Below are positions 1 to 7,047 of a stretch of 10,697 bases of DNA, piece after piece. Source of the DNA: Paraktedonobacter sp035294465 (GTDB lineage Bacteria > Chloroflexota > Ktedonobacteria > Ktedonobacterales > Ktedonobacteraceae); contig DATGKW010000019.1 in the NCBI GenBank assembly GCA_035294465.1, forward strand, positions 1 through 10,697. Reading direction: 5' to 3'. The notes beneath the pieces were generated by a model. It made no database searches. It saw only the letters and a list, made by a program, of their open reading frames with translations, and was not told the origin of the DNA. The position numbers were made by a program, and so were the translations under genes. The stretch's first letter is position 1. Every line of letters starts with the position of its first letter.

Positions 1-63
1 CTTGAAATGGCCATCAACGTTTTCAAGCAGTAACGCCGCAAGCTGATCCTCTTGTTGATTCAT
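1..63 (-). CDS. 5' end of a leftward gene, possibly an ECF-type RNA polymerase sigma factor (partial)
   Basis: Read on the minus strand, an ATG at 63-61 opens a frame that stays open to the window edge, giving 21 residues that begin MNQQEDQLAALLLENVDG. The acidic, leucine-rich start followed by a short aromatic/basic end (GHFK) resembles the N-terminus of ECF sigma factors seen in Ktedonobacteria, but this is recollection of a style, not a domain match. No strong Shine-Dalgarno is visible; a GGA about eight bases upstream is the best candidate. The gene is divergent from dnaE. The fragment is too short to exclude another product or a chance frame. Confidence 0.45.
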   Translation of the reverse strand, partial: MNQQEDQLAALLLENVDGHFK

Positions 64-170
64 AGGCTGATCCACGCTTCCGTCCTTGTATGAGTGTTGT
101 CTACTCGCTATGACACCGGAAAGGCGGGAATGGTTGCGTGAGGACGTTGGTACTAACCCGATTCCCCAGG

Positions 171-187
171 TGGCCCATTGTGGGCCA
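171..187. repeat. Perfect inverted repeat upstream of dnaE
   Basis: TGGCCCA, then TTG, then TGGGCCA: two exactly complementary 7-base arms around a 3-base spacer. It lies between the divergent starts and about 37 bases upstream of the candidate dnaE -35. No T-run follows on either strand, so a terminator is unlikely. A protein-binding dyad is possible, and chance is not excluded. Confidence 0.4.
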
Positions 188-223
188 TAATGAGAAAAAG
201 CACCCGAAAATGCCGCTAATTTC

Positions 224-253
224 TTGCTTTTAGAATATACGTTCGGCTATGAT
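224..253 (+). promoter_or_regulatory. Candidate promoter for dnaE
   Basis: TTGCTT at 224-229 and TATGAT at 248-253 are separated by 18 bases. The -10 matches the sigma-70 consensus at five of six positions and the -35 at three of six. Transcription would begin near 260, giving a leader of about 30 bases before the ATG at 289. A competing -10 (TAGAAT, 231-236) has no good -35. Confidence 0.35.
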
Positions 254-276
254 TGAAACGTGGATATTTTACAGAT

Positions 277-284
277 GGAGAGAA
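277..284 (+). promoter_or_regulatory. Ribosome binding site that fixes the dnaE start
   Basis: GGAGAGAA begins 12 bases before the ATG at 289; the GGAG core ends eight bases before it, which is near-ideal spacing. The in-frame TTG at 253, which would lengthen the protein by 12 residues, has no such site and overlaps the candidate -10 element. Confidence 0.7.
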
Positions 285-288
285 GAGT

Positions 289-3200
289 ATGAGCACGGAT
301 TTCGCTCATTTGCATGTACATACGGAGTATTCTCTATTAGATGGATTTAGTCGCATAAAGACGCTTGTGCAGCAGGCAAAGGCTCTAGGAATGAGTCACC
401 TGGCTATTACTGATCACGGCGCGATGTATGGCGCGATTGAGTTTTATAAGGCGTGCAAGGCTGCCGGCATCAATCCTGTCATTGGGATTGAGGCGTATCT
501 GACAGAGGATATGCACGATCACTCCAGGCGCTTCAGCGATGACTATCATCACCTGCTGCTTCTGGCCAGGAACAATACTGGCTATAACAACCTCTTGAGG
601 CTCACAACTATTGCTAATACTGAGGGCTGGCATCTGCGCCCGCGTATCGATAAAAAAGTGCTGGAGCAGTATTCTGAGGGTTTGTTTGTCACCTCTTCCT
701 GCCTCTCCGGCGAGATTCCTAAGATGCTGCTCAAAGAGCAGATAGACGAGGCTTACAAGATGGCCAACTGGTACCGCGATGTCTTCGGACCAGAGCATTT
801 TTATCTTGAAATTCAGGAGCATCATGGGACCTTTGAGGATGGCCAGCCTTCTCCGCAGGGCCAGCTTAACCAGTTGCTCTATCGCATGCATAGGGAACTG
901 GGCATTCCGATGGTGGCAACCAACGACCTGCACTATATTGAGGCGCACGATGCTGCCTCGCACGATGTGCTGCTGTGCGTGCAGACCGGCAAGCAGTTGA
1001 ATACTCCTAAACGTATGAGATTTGATAGCCAGGAGTATTATCTTAAAAGTCCTGAACAGATGGCCGAACTCTTCACAGACCTGCCGCCGGACGTACTTAC
1101 CAATAGCGTGCGCATAGCCGAGCAATGTAGCGTTGATCCGCTGGCATATAAAGCGCGGTTGCCCAATTATGCAATTCCACCGGAATATTCTTCTCAGAAA
1201 GACTATCTGCGCGCACTGTGCATAGAAGGTGTCAAAGAGCGCTTTGGCGAAATGAATGAGACGATTGAGCGGCAGTTGAATTACGAGATCGATATCATCG
1301 CGGAGAAGGGCTTTGTTCCCTATTTCCTGATCGAGTGGGATTTCGTGAACTATGCGCGCTCACACGGCATTCGCTGCTCGGCGCGCGGATCGGCTGCCGG
1401 TAGCCTGATGGCCTATACTCTGGGCATTACCAACGTTGATCCACTCCGTTATCAGTTGCCCTTTGAAAGGTTCTTCAACACCGAGCGTGCAGATATGCCC
1501 GATATTGACATGGATTTCCCTGATGACCGGCGCGAAGAAGTGATCGAGTACGTCGCGCGCAAGTACGGTGAGGACTGCGTAGCGCAGATGGTCACATTTA
1601 ATACGATGGCTGCCAAAGCATCGGTAAAGGACGTGGCGCGGGTTATGGGCGAATCGCCGATGGGAGATAGGATTACGCGCCTCATTCCTACTGGCCCCAA
1701 AGTGACGCTGCAAGGCTCGCTCGACAGCGTGCGCGAGCTGGCCGACCTGTATAAAACGAACGAGGTGGCGAAGGAGATCATCGACCAGGCGTTGAAGCTG
1801 GAGGGTTCGGTGCGTACAACGGGCGTGCATGCCGCCGGGGTGATCGTTGCCAACGAGCCCCTGGAACATTTTGTGCCGCTGCAACTGCGCGATCCCAAAG
1901 ATCCTAGCAAGGGGCGCATCACACAATACGAGCAGGCGCACCTGGAAGAACTTGGCCTGATCAAATTCGATTTCCTGGGGCTTTCCAACCTGACCATCCT
2001 GGATAACACACTGAAGTACATCAAGCAGACGCGCGGCGAGGATGTCGTTCTGGAAAAAGTGCCGCTTGATGAAACAGGTGACAAGGAGCAGGATGAGAAG
2101 CGCAGGAAGGCGTTTGAGCTGCTGGCAAACGGCGACACGACTGGTATCTTCCAGCTTGAGGGGCCTAAAATGACCGAATATATCAAGCAGCTCAAGCCCA
2201 CCTGTGTGGAAGATATCATGGCCATGATTGCTCTCTATCGTCCAGGCCCGATGGATAGCATTCCCGATTTTATTAAAGCCAAGCATGGGGAAAAGAAAAT
2301 TACCTATCTCGATCCGCGCTTGAAAGAATGGTTGGCCGAATCTTATGGGGTTATCGTATACCAGGATCAGGTGCTGTTTATCGGCGTCAATCTGGCGGGT
2401 TTCTCCTGGGGCAAGGTCAACAAGTTCCGCAAGGCGCTCAGTAAAAAGAAGATGGATGAGGTTGAAGGATACAAGGGCGATTTTATCGAGGGTTGTGTAA
2501 AAAATGGCATGAAGCGAGAGGTGGCCGAGCAGCTCTTTACCCTAATTTTGCCGTTCGGTGGCTATGGCTTCAATAAGGCGCACGCTGCCAGCTACGCCGT
2601 TGTCGCGTTCTACACGGCTTATCTCAAGGCCAACTACACAGCGGAGTTTATGGCCGCTACCATGACCACCGAGGCCGCAGACGCGAAAAAGATTGCCAAC
2701 GCTATTGCCGAATGCAGGCGCATGGGGGTGGGCGTGCTGGGACCGGATGTAAATAAGAGCGACCGGGGTTTTACCGTTGAGGAGGGGAATGTGCGTTTTG
2801 GTCTGCTGGCCATCAAAGGTATCGGCGAGGGGCCGATTGGCGAAATTGTGCGCGCGCGCACTGAAGGCGGCCCATTCAAGTCGCTGGCGGACTTCTGTAC
2901 GCGCGTTGATCCTAAATTCGTTGGCAAGGGCGCGATTGAGACGCTGATCAAGGCTGGGGCGATGGATTGCTTGGGCGATGGAACGAAGGACAAACGCTAT
3001 TTGCTGCTGGCCTCGGTGGAAAGCGCGATGAAGTTTGGCAAAACTGAGCGAGAGGCCAAAGAGAAAGGTCTGCTCAGCCTTTTTGGCGATATGGAAGAAA
3101 CCAGCGATGCTATCGAATTCCAGTTTTCGAGCAGCGCAAAAGAAATTTCTCTTAACGAGTTACTGAATTACGAGAAAGAACTGCTGGGCCTGTATGTCTC

Positions 3201-3819
3201 TAAACATCCGCTGGCCTATCTGGTGGAGGCGCTCAAGGATCGCGTGAAATACACTACGGCGCAGATAAATGAAGAAATGAGCAAGCAGAAAGTCACGCTG
3301 GGCGGGATGCTCACCGAAGTACGACGTATCACCACCAAAAAGGGCGATACTATGTGTATGGCCAGGCTGGAGGATATGCACGGCTCTATCGGCGTGACGG
3401 TTTTTCCGCGCGCCTACGAGCCTGATCCAGAGCTGTGGGTAGAGAATACGGTGATTATTCTTACCGGCGAAGTGCAGGTGCGCAACGACGAAGTGCAGAT
3501 CCTGTGTGAGAAGGCCGAGCGTTTTGAGGGAGTTGAAGAAGAGATGAATCGCAAGCAATACCGTGTATGGATTCGCCTGGAACTGAGTGGGTCTGATGAA
3601 CGAGCTGTTTCAGATGATAAAATCCGCGTGCAGAATCTCTGGAACTGTATACGTGAGCAGCCGGGGCGGGATCACTATGAGCTTGTGGTTGCCAATGGCG
3701 AGTGGGAAGCACCCCTGATTCCTCGCGTGGATACGCTCCATTACGAGAAAGTTCGCGATGAGTTGGAGGCGATCCTGGGGGATCGAGGTTCTGTGCGGGC
3801 GGAACTGGTGAAGCGGTAA
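289..3819 (+). CDS. dnaE: DNA polymerase III subunit alpha (replicative polymerase, DnaE1 type)
   Basis: This is the catalytic subunit of the chromosomal replicase, acting in the cytoplasm at the fork with the beta clamp and clamp loader. The 1176-residue length is close to the E. coli protein. The N-terminal PHP domain is plain: HLHVHTEYSLLDG at 7-19, TDHG at 41-44, and further likely metal ligands E68, H88, C138, D213 and H215. The palm carries PDIDMDF (404-410) and KFDFLGL (559-565); aspartates of the first motif plus D561 make up the catalytic triad by family knowledge. A run of GYGFNKAHAASYA follows in the fingers/clamp-binding part, then an HhH segment, and an OB-fold near 1001-1075 starting VTLGGMLTEVRRI. 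The ATG at 289 is preferred over the TTG at 253 because of its ribosome binding site. The reading frame is intact and no intein is seen. It is probably transcribed alone, since 489 bases follow before the next gene. Confidence 0.97.
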   Translation: MSTDFAHLHVHTEYSLLDGFSRIKTLVQQAKALGMSHLAITDHGAMYGAIEFYKACKAAGINPVIGIEAYLTEDMHDHSRRFSDDYHHLLLLARNNTGYNNLLRLTTIANTEGWHLRPRIDKKVLEQYSEGLFVTSSCLSGEIPKMLLKEQIDEAYKMANWYRDVFGPEHFYLEIQEHHGTFEDGQPSPQGQLNQLLYRMHRELGIPMVATNDLHYIEAHDAASHDVLLCVQTGKQLNTPKRMRFDSQEYYLKSPEQMAELFTDLPPDVLTNSVRIAEQCSVDPLAYKARLPNYAIPPEYSSQKDYLRALCIEGVKERFGEMNETIERQLNYEIDIIAEKGFVPYFLIEWDFVNYARSHGIRCSARGSAAGSLMAYTLGITNVDPLRYQLPFERFFNTERADMPDIDMDFPDDRREEVIEYVARKYGEDCVAQMVTFNTMAAKASVKDVARVMGESPMGDRITRLIPTGPKVTLQGSLDSVRELADLYKTNEVAKEIIDQALKLEGSVRTTGVHAAGVIVANEPLEHFVPLQLRDPKDPSKGRITQYEQAHLEELGLIKFDFLGLSNLTILDNTLKYIKQTRGEDVVLEKVPLDETGDKEQDEKRRKAFELLANGDTTGIFQLEGPKMTEYIKQLKPTCVEDIMAMIALYRPGPMDSIPDFIKAKHGEKKITYLDPRLKEWLAESYGVIVYQDQVLFIGVNLAGFSWGKVNKFRKALSKKKMDEVEGYKGDFIEGCVKNGMKREVAEQLFTLILPFGGYGFNKAHAASYAVVAFYTAYLKANYTAEFMAATMTTEAADAKKIANAIAECRRMGVGVLGPDVNKSDRGFTVEEGNVRFGLLAIKGIGEGPIGEIVRARTEGGPFKSLADFCTRVDPKFVGKGAIETLIKAGAMDCLGDGTKDKRYLLLASVESAMKFGKTEREAKEKGLLSLFGDMEETSDAIEFQFSSSAKEISLNELLNYEKELLGLYVSKHPLAYLVEALKDRVKYTTAQINEEMSKQKVTLGGMLTEVRRITTKKGDTMCMARLEDMHGSIGVTVFPRAYEPDPELWVENTVIILTGEVQVRNDEVQILCEKAERFEGVEEEMNRKQYRVWIRLELSGSDERAVSDDKIRVQNLWNCIREQPGRDHYELVVANGEWEAPLIPRVDTLHYEKVRDELEAILGDRGSVRAELVKR

Positions 3820-4308
3820 ATAGGGTGTAAACAAGCCGAAAGCAAGCTCGCGGCTCTCCATGCGAGGCTAGAGGAGGTAAGGTGTGTTAAAAATATGGCG
3901 GCTTGCGGAACAACCGGTCTCAGATGCGGATCATATGTGCTCATCATCTACTCCAGGGTCGCTGTGTGCTTTACTCATCTCAAAGGCTCGCTAACCGACG
4001 GATAAATTGTAGCATGCTTTGTGAAAAGCTCTCAAGAGAGGACTTTATCCGTATTCTTTCCCCTTCCCAAATAGAGAAAATTCGTGTAAGCTGTAGCGAG
4101 AGGAGTAAATGTATCCGCTCCCGGTTGCTTGCCTTCTTTCGCTGGATATACGCACAGCTGTGCCATGCGGAAGAAGTGTGGTATTGCGCGAAGCCATGAG
4201 CATGGGTAAATCGTTGGAAACGAAACGTGAGGAACTCTTAAAACAAAAATCTCTCTGATTCGTAAAAAGAGAGGATAGAGAACGAAATTCTGAAAGAAAG
4301 CAAAAAGC
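3820..4308. other. Long intergenic region, no convincing gene
   Basis: About 490 bases separate dnaE from the protease gene. There is a strong AGGAGGT at 3872-3878, but the nearest useful ATG (3895, 36 codons) is 16 bases away. A 49-codon frame at 4109-4258 begins three bases after AGGAG and ends in a Lys/Glu-rich tail. A TTG-started frame at 3903-4199 looks like noise. Promoter-like pairs for the downstream gene are TTGCTT (4125-4130) with TATACG (4147-4152), and TTGGAA (4214-4219) with TTAAAA (4238-4243); both are weak. A small hairpin could form from 4251-4256 and 4268-4273. No clear dnaE terminator or tRNA is visible. Confidence 0.55.
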
Positions 4309-5886
4309 GTGAATGAAAATTGTTCAGATCCGTTGGGGAGTCCGGGCGCGAATGGGCAAGCCGGACAACCCACTCTGGTCCGCGTGGATGATCATGTGCA
4401 GGTAGATCCGCAACAAACGTTTCGTGAATATGTTACACCGGGGAGGTGGGGTGTTCCCTTTGCACCACCTCCGCCAGCTACTCCCCAGCCAGCTTATCTG
4501 CCAGCGGGGTATTATCAGCCAGGGTATCCTGGACTGGCGCAGCCCTATCCTCCCCCTGCGATGCCTCCTGGTTATCTTGCCTATTCTCCTTACGGGGCGT
4601 ATCCAGGCTATGGGTATTATGGCTGGCCTGCCATGCCGCTGCGGCCGAAACGCGACACCTATCTTTTCGTTGTAGCGATTCTGGCTTTCATTGGTTCCTG
4701 CCTGCTTCTGCTAGGGGGATTGGGCAGCCTGGCGCTTCTCGGCCTTGAAAGCATTTCGCCTACTCTGGCTTCGCTGCCAAGCAGCGAGATCTTCGCAAAT
4801 AATATGCTCCTGCTAGCGTTTGCTCTGGTAGGTATCGTCGGCGGCGGTTTCTGTGGCTACCACAGTATGCGCTCGCTTTTTTTCGGGAAACCTTCAAAAA
4901 TTATCTGGATGCCGCGATTCTGGATTTTCTTACTTGCCTACATAGTGGTGTTGGGGGTGGGTGTCTGGTTACATGTGCAAGGGCTGGATGTAACTTCACT
5001 GCCGTTTACCGGCTTGCTGATCTATCTGAGCGGGATCTTCCCGGCCCTGGCGGTCCTGGCCCTGGGTATTCGCTGCCCGCCTTTCCCTAAAAATGGTCAG
5101 TGGCCGACCACCTGGCGGCGCCTGACGCTGGCGCTGGTGAGCGGGGCAAGTCTGAGTATTGGTCTGGCGCTGATACTGGAGACCGTTTTCTTGTTGATTC
5201 TGATTGGCACCCAGAGCGGCGGATTGCTGCAATATCTCAATGATCCCGGTATCAGCAATCCCTCGCCGTCGCTCTACGGAGGGGTATTCATTCTCCTCGC
5301 AGTTGTGGCTCCCATAGTTGAAGAACTGGTTAAGTCGCTGGCGGTGGTTATCTTGATTGGCCGCCTGAGGAGTAAAGCCGAGGCATTCGTGCTGGGTCTG
5401 GCCTGCGGGATTGGCTTTGACCTGGTCGAGACCATGGGCTATATTAGCCAGGGGTACAACCAGTGGTTGCATGTGGCGCTGGATCGTTCGGCGGCCGGCC
5501 TGCTGCACGGCTTCGGCACAGCGATGATGGCGCTGGGCTGGTATTATATCTCGCATCGGGAAAAAGGCGGGGAACGACGTGTCTGGCTAGCACTTGGCTG
5601 CATGGGCTACGCGATTCTCCAGCATGCAATCTGGAACGGCACGCAGGGGCTGGAGATTCTGCCGGGTCCGGTCGGCGATTTCCTCAGTCAAATAGTGAAC
5701 ATAGGTCCTTTGCCGCTGGCTGTATCTGAGATTGCTATGATCGTCGAGGCTATTGGCATCCTGATCTTCTTTATCTGCATGGCTGCGCACTTGCGAATAA
5801 AGCCAGCGCTGCAGCATCAGGGAGCTCCTGATGGAGCCGTAGGAGGCGTGCAGTTCGCGGGAGTTGGGTCCGGCCTGATGAGATAG
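4309..5886 (+). CDS. PrsW-family intramembrane metalloprotease with a Pro/Tyr/Gly-rich N-terminal extension
   Basis: This is a 525-residue polytopic membrane protein. Residues 1-115 are soluble and low in complexity, with repeated Pro, Tyr and Gly at about 50-110 (for example GYYQPGYPG). Some ten hydrophobic segments follow, roughly at 118-146, 166-184, 205-221, 231-252, 268-300, 325-350, 358-378, 395-415, 425-443 and 465-487. The family signature is visible in order: VEELVK (E338, E339, K342; the EExxK motif), GFDLVE (F370, E374; FxxxE), LLHGFG (H400) and LQHAIWN (H439). In PrsW relatives these glutamates and histidines form the membrane-embedded active site that cleaves membrane proteins such as anti-sigma factors. 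The substrate here is unknown. The start is GTG at 4309; the next in-frame Met lies inside the Pro-rich part. The ribosome binding site is weak (an A/G-rich run just upstream). The gene is convergent with the HTH gene downstream. Confidence 0.85.
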   Translation: MNENCSDPLGSPGANGQAGQPTLVRVDDHVQVDPQQTFREYVTPGRWGVPFAPPPPATPQPAYLPAGYYQPGYPGLAQPYPPPAMPPGYLAYSPYGAYPGYGYYGWPAMPLRPKRDTYLFVVAILAFIGSCLLLLGGLGSLALLGLESISPTLASLPSSEIFANNMLLLAFALVGIVGGGFCGYHSMRSLFFGKPSKIIWMPRFWIFLLAYIVVLGVGVWLHVQGLDVTSLPFTGLLIYLSGIFPALAVLALGIRCPPFPKNGQWPTTWRRLTLALVSGASLSIGLALILETVFLLILIGTQSGGLLQYLNDPGISNPSPSLYGGVFILLAVVAPIVEELVKSLAVVILIGRLRSKAEAFVLGLACGIGFDLVETMGYISQGYNQWLHVALDRSAAGLLHGFGTAMMALGWYYISHREKGGERRVWLALGCMGYAILQHAIWNGTQGLEILPGPVGDFLSQIVNIGPLPLAVSEIAMIVEAIGILIFFICMAAHLRIKPALQHQGAPDGAVGGVQFAGVGSGLMR

Positions 5887-5973
5887 CGTCCTTTTGCGAG
5901 CATGCCGAAATACAGCGGGCTTGCAGTTGCTAAAGCATGGCACGCCGTTTATTGGAACCCTGAAAGAGAAATA

Positions 5974-6519
5974 TCAGGTATGCATCAGAATTTCATGCAT
6001 TTCAACATGGGCATTTTCCCAATCCAGGACATCCTTTAATTCCTCGCGCAAAGCAGCCAGCGCGGCTGCGCGTGTAGCCTCGTCCGGCATAACCGTACCG
6101 CGCCAGATGAGCAGAATCTGAAGATCGCTGGCATCTGCCTGGCTGTGGGCAAAGTAACGAGCGACTGTGCCGGGGAAGGTGTGTATGTTGCCTTTTCTGA
6201 TCTCTTCCAGCTTGCGCAATAGCTCATCCTTCTGGCCTGGACGAATCTGGATAAAGACCTGCGTCATGTATTGCACGTTCTCGTTATCAGAGATACGCCA
6301 TTCCGGTACGCGCGTGCGCGGGCGTCCTGTAGTCCCGCGCTTGAATTTTTGCACGTCCTTTAACGCGACCACAGTCAGATTCGTGGCCTTGAAGCCAGGA
6401 AGCTTTCTCTCTTCGATATACCCATAGACGCTTCGTTCTGAAACGCCTAGCATCTTCGCTGCTTCTCTAACCGATACAAATTCCGGTGTTATATTGGGAA
6501 GATAATCTTCGTCGCTCAT
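5974..6519 (-). CDS. HTH transcriptional regulator with a C-terminal ABM-like (dimeric alpha-beta barrel) domain
   Basis: This 181-residue cytosolic protein has two parts. Residues about 14-61 form an excisionase/MerR-type helix-turn-helix: SVREAAKMLGVSERSVYGYI, then a wing-like KLPGFKATN and a final helix ending near KFKR, matching the HTH_17 pattern of DNA binding. A basic linker (GRPRTR) follows. Residues about 83-181 alternate strands and helices (YMTQVFIQIRPGQKDELL at the start), which suggests an antibiotic-biosynthesis-monooxygenase-like ferredoxin fold used for dimerisation or ligand sensing; that assignment is an inference. The ATG at 6519 is preceded by a TAAGG-like site. It is divergent from the 96-residue gene across 163 bases holding overlapping promoters and an inverted repeat, the usual arrangement of a self-regulating repressor or activator. 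It ends 87 bases from the end of the convergent protease gene. Confidence 0.8.
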   Translation of the reverse strand: MSDEDYLPNITPEFVSVREAAKMLGVSERSVYGYIEERKLPGFKATNLTVVALKDVQKFKRGTTGRPRTRVPEWRISDNENVQYMTQVFIQIRPGQKDELLRKLEEIRKGNIHTFPGTVARYFAHSQADASDLQILLIWRGTVMPDEATRAAALAALREELKDVLDWENAHVEMHEILMHT

Positions 6520-6541
6520 GCGCCTTATTCTATGTATCTGA

Positions 6542-6574
6542 AATACTCATGAAAATTATGTCATATGAAGTATT
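6542..6574. promoter_or_regulatory. Candidate operator: imperfect inverted repeat in the divergent spacer
   Basis: AATACTCAT (6542-6550) and ATGAAGTATT (6565-6574) are inverted copies differing by one inserted base. Within the right half TCATATGA (6561-6568) is itself a perfect palindrome. The right arm overlaps the -35 of the rightward promoter, and the repeat encloses the -10 of the leftward candidate. A dimeric HTH protein encoded at 6519 is the natural candidate to bind it; that is inference. Confidence 0.5.
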
Positions 6575-6583
6575 CACAAACAA
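6555..6583 (-). promoter_or_regulatory. Candidate promoter of the HTH gene
   Basis: On the minus strand TTGTTT (6583-6578) and CATAAT (6560-6555) are 17 bases apart. The -10 matches five of six consensus bases and the -35 three of six. It sits back to back with, and overlaps, the rightward promoter. Confidence 0.3.
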
Positions 6584-6601
6584 ACCAAAATACGGTATAC
6601 T
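6573..6601 (+). promoter_or_regulatory. Sigma-70-type promoter of the 96-residue gene
   Basis: TTCACA at 6573-6578 and TATACT at 6596-6601 are separated by exactly 17 bases, each matching five of six consensus positions. Transcription would start near 6608, leaving a leader of about 75 bases before the ATG at 6683. Confidence 0.65.
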
Positions 6602-6682
6602 TTGGGTAATCGGCGCGATCTGTGTCGAGTGAAGTCTTTTTTCCTCTCTATTTCTTGAAAGTTAAAAAGTTGGGGGTTTGTT

Positions 6683-6973
6683 ATGGATGAGAAGCGCAAT
6701 ATACCATTGGATGAAATTCGTAAATTGAAGGGGCTGGAGGAGGAGATGGGTTTCGATGTCCCCTTTGCGACATTTACCTGGCAGCACTGGCTGGATCTCC
6801 AGGCACGCATGAACCAGGGCTATAGCCGCTATTTACGTGCTATCGAGAACCGGCATATTGAACTTGCCCTGGTGGTGACGTTGGAGATGATGGAGATGGT
6901 GGCTGATCTGCTGAAAGAAGCCTGCTCATGGGTTGAGCCAACTTCTTTGCTAACAGATATGCCGCTCAAATAA
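6683..6973 (+). CDS. Conserved-looking small protein of unknown function (96 residues)
   Basis: I do not recognise this protein. It is small, charged and probably all-helical and cytosolic: no signal peptide, no membrane segment and only one cysteine (near residue 82). A Glu/Lys-rich N-terminal helix (about 5-23) leads to an aromatic stretch (FATFTWQHWLDL, about 29-40). A long helix follows (about 46-82) with Met-rich LEMMEMVADLLKEA. It starts with ATG preceded by GGGGG six bases upstream and has a good promoter with a 75-base leader. Coding status is supported by the promoter, the ribosome binding site and the long terminator-like hairpin starting five bases after the stop. It is divergent from the HTH regulator, which probably controls it. 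Confidence 0.7.
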   Translation: MDEKRNIPLDEIRKLKGLEEEMGFDVPFATFTWQHWLDLQARMNQGYSRYLRAIENRHIELALVVTLEMMEMVADLLKEACSWVEPTSLLTDMPLK

Positions 6974-6977
6974 AGCC

Positions 6978-7021
6978 GGCGTGTGGGTGAAACGTGTCGC
7001 GATACGTTTCACCCACACGCC
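6978..7021. terminator. Long perfect hairpin, probable bidirectional terminator between convergent genes
   Basis: Arms 6978-6995 and 7004-7021 are exactly complementary over 18 bases (GGCGTGTGGGTGAAACGT and its complement). A G-T and a T-A pair then continue to a CGCG tetraloop. It lies between the stop of the 96-residue gene and the stop of the leftward kinase gene. On the minus strand the stem is followed by GGCTTTATTT, a modest T-rich tail; on the plus strand no T-run is seen. It therefore best fits the end of the kinase transcript, and it may also stop or protect the rightward transcript. Confidence 0.65.
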
Positions 7022-7047
7022 GTGTTCACTGAGTGAGCTTGAGATAT

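Larger units (their letters stand above)
64..288. other. Divergent intergenic region between the partial leftward gene and dnaE
   Basis: These 225 bases contain no convincing gene. They hold a perfect 7-base inverted repeat (171-187), a candidate sigma-70-like promoter for dnaE (224-253) and the dnaE ribosome binding site. Any promoter for the leftward gene must also lie here, but I could not pick out a convincing one. Confidence 0.6.

Noticed and set aside
385..2286. Long minus-strand open frames opposite dnaE (385-1125, 1360-2286, 1452-2225)
   Set aside because: They mirror the codon pattern of dnaE, have no family-like composition or ribosome binding sites, and dnaE is unmistakable on the other strand.
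3834..3855. Possible dnaE terminator hairpin (AGCCG and CGGCT arms)
   Set aside because: The stem is only five bases with a 12-base loop and no T-run follows.
3903..4199. Plus-strand 98-codon frame after dnaE
   Set aside because: It starts at TTG without a ribosome binding site, and its Cys/Arg/Ser-rich composition looks random.
4032..4373. Minus-strand 113-codon frame overlapping the protease start
   Set aside because: It overlaps the N-terminus of the protease gene, has no recognisable domain and its composition reflects the complement of an A/G-rich spacer.
5887..5973. Terminator between the convergent protease and HTH genes
   Set aside because: Only a 5-base stem overlapping the HTH stop codon (5959-5963 with 5974-5978) was found, too weak to call.
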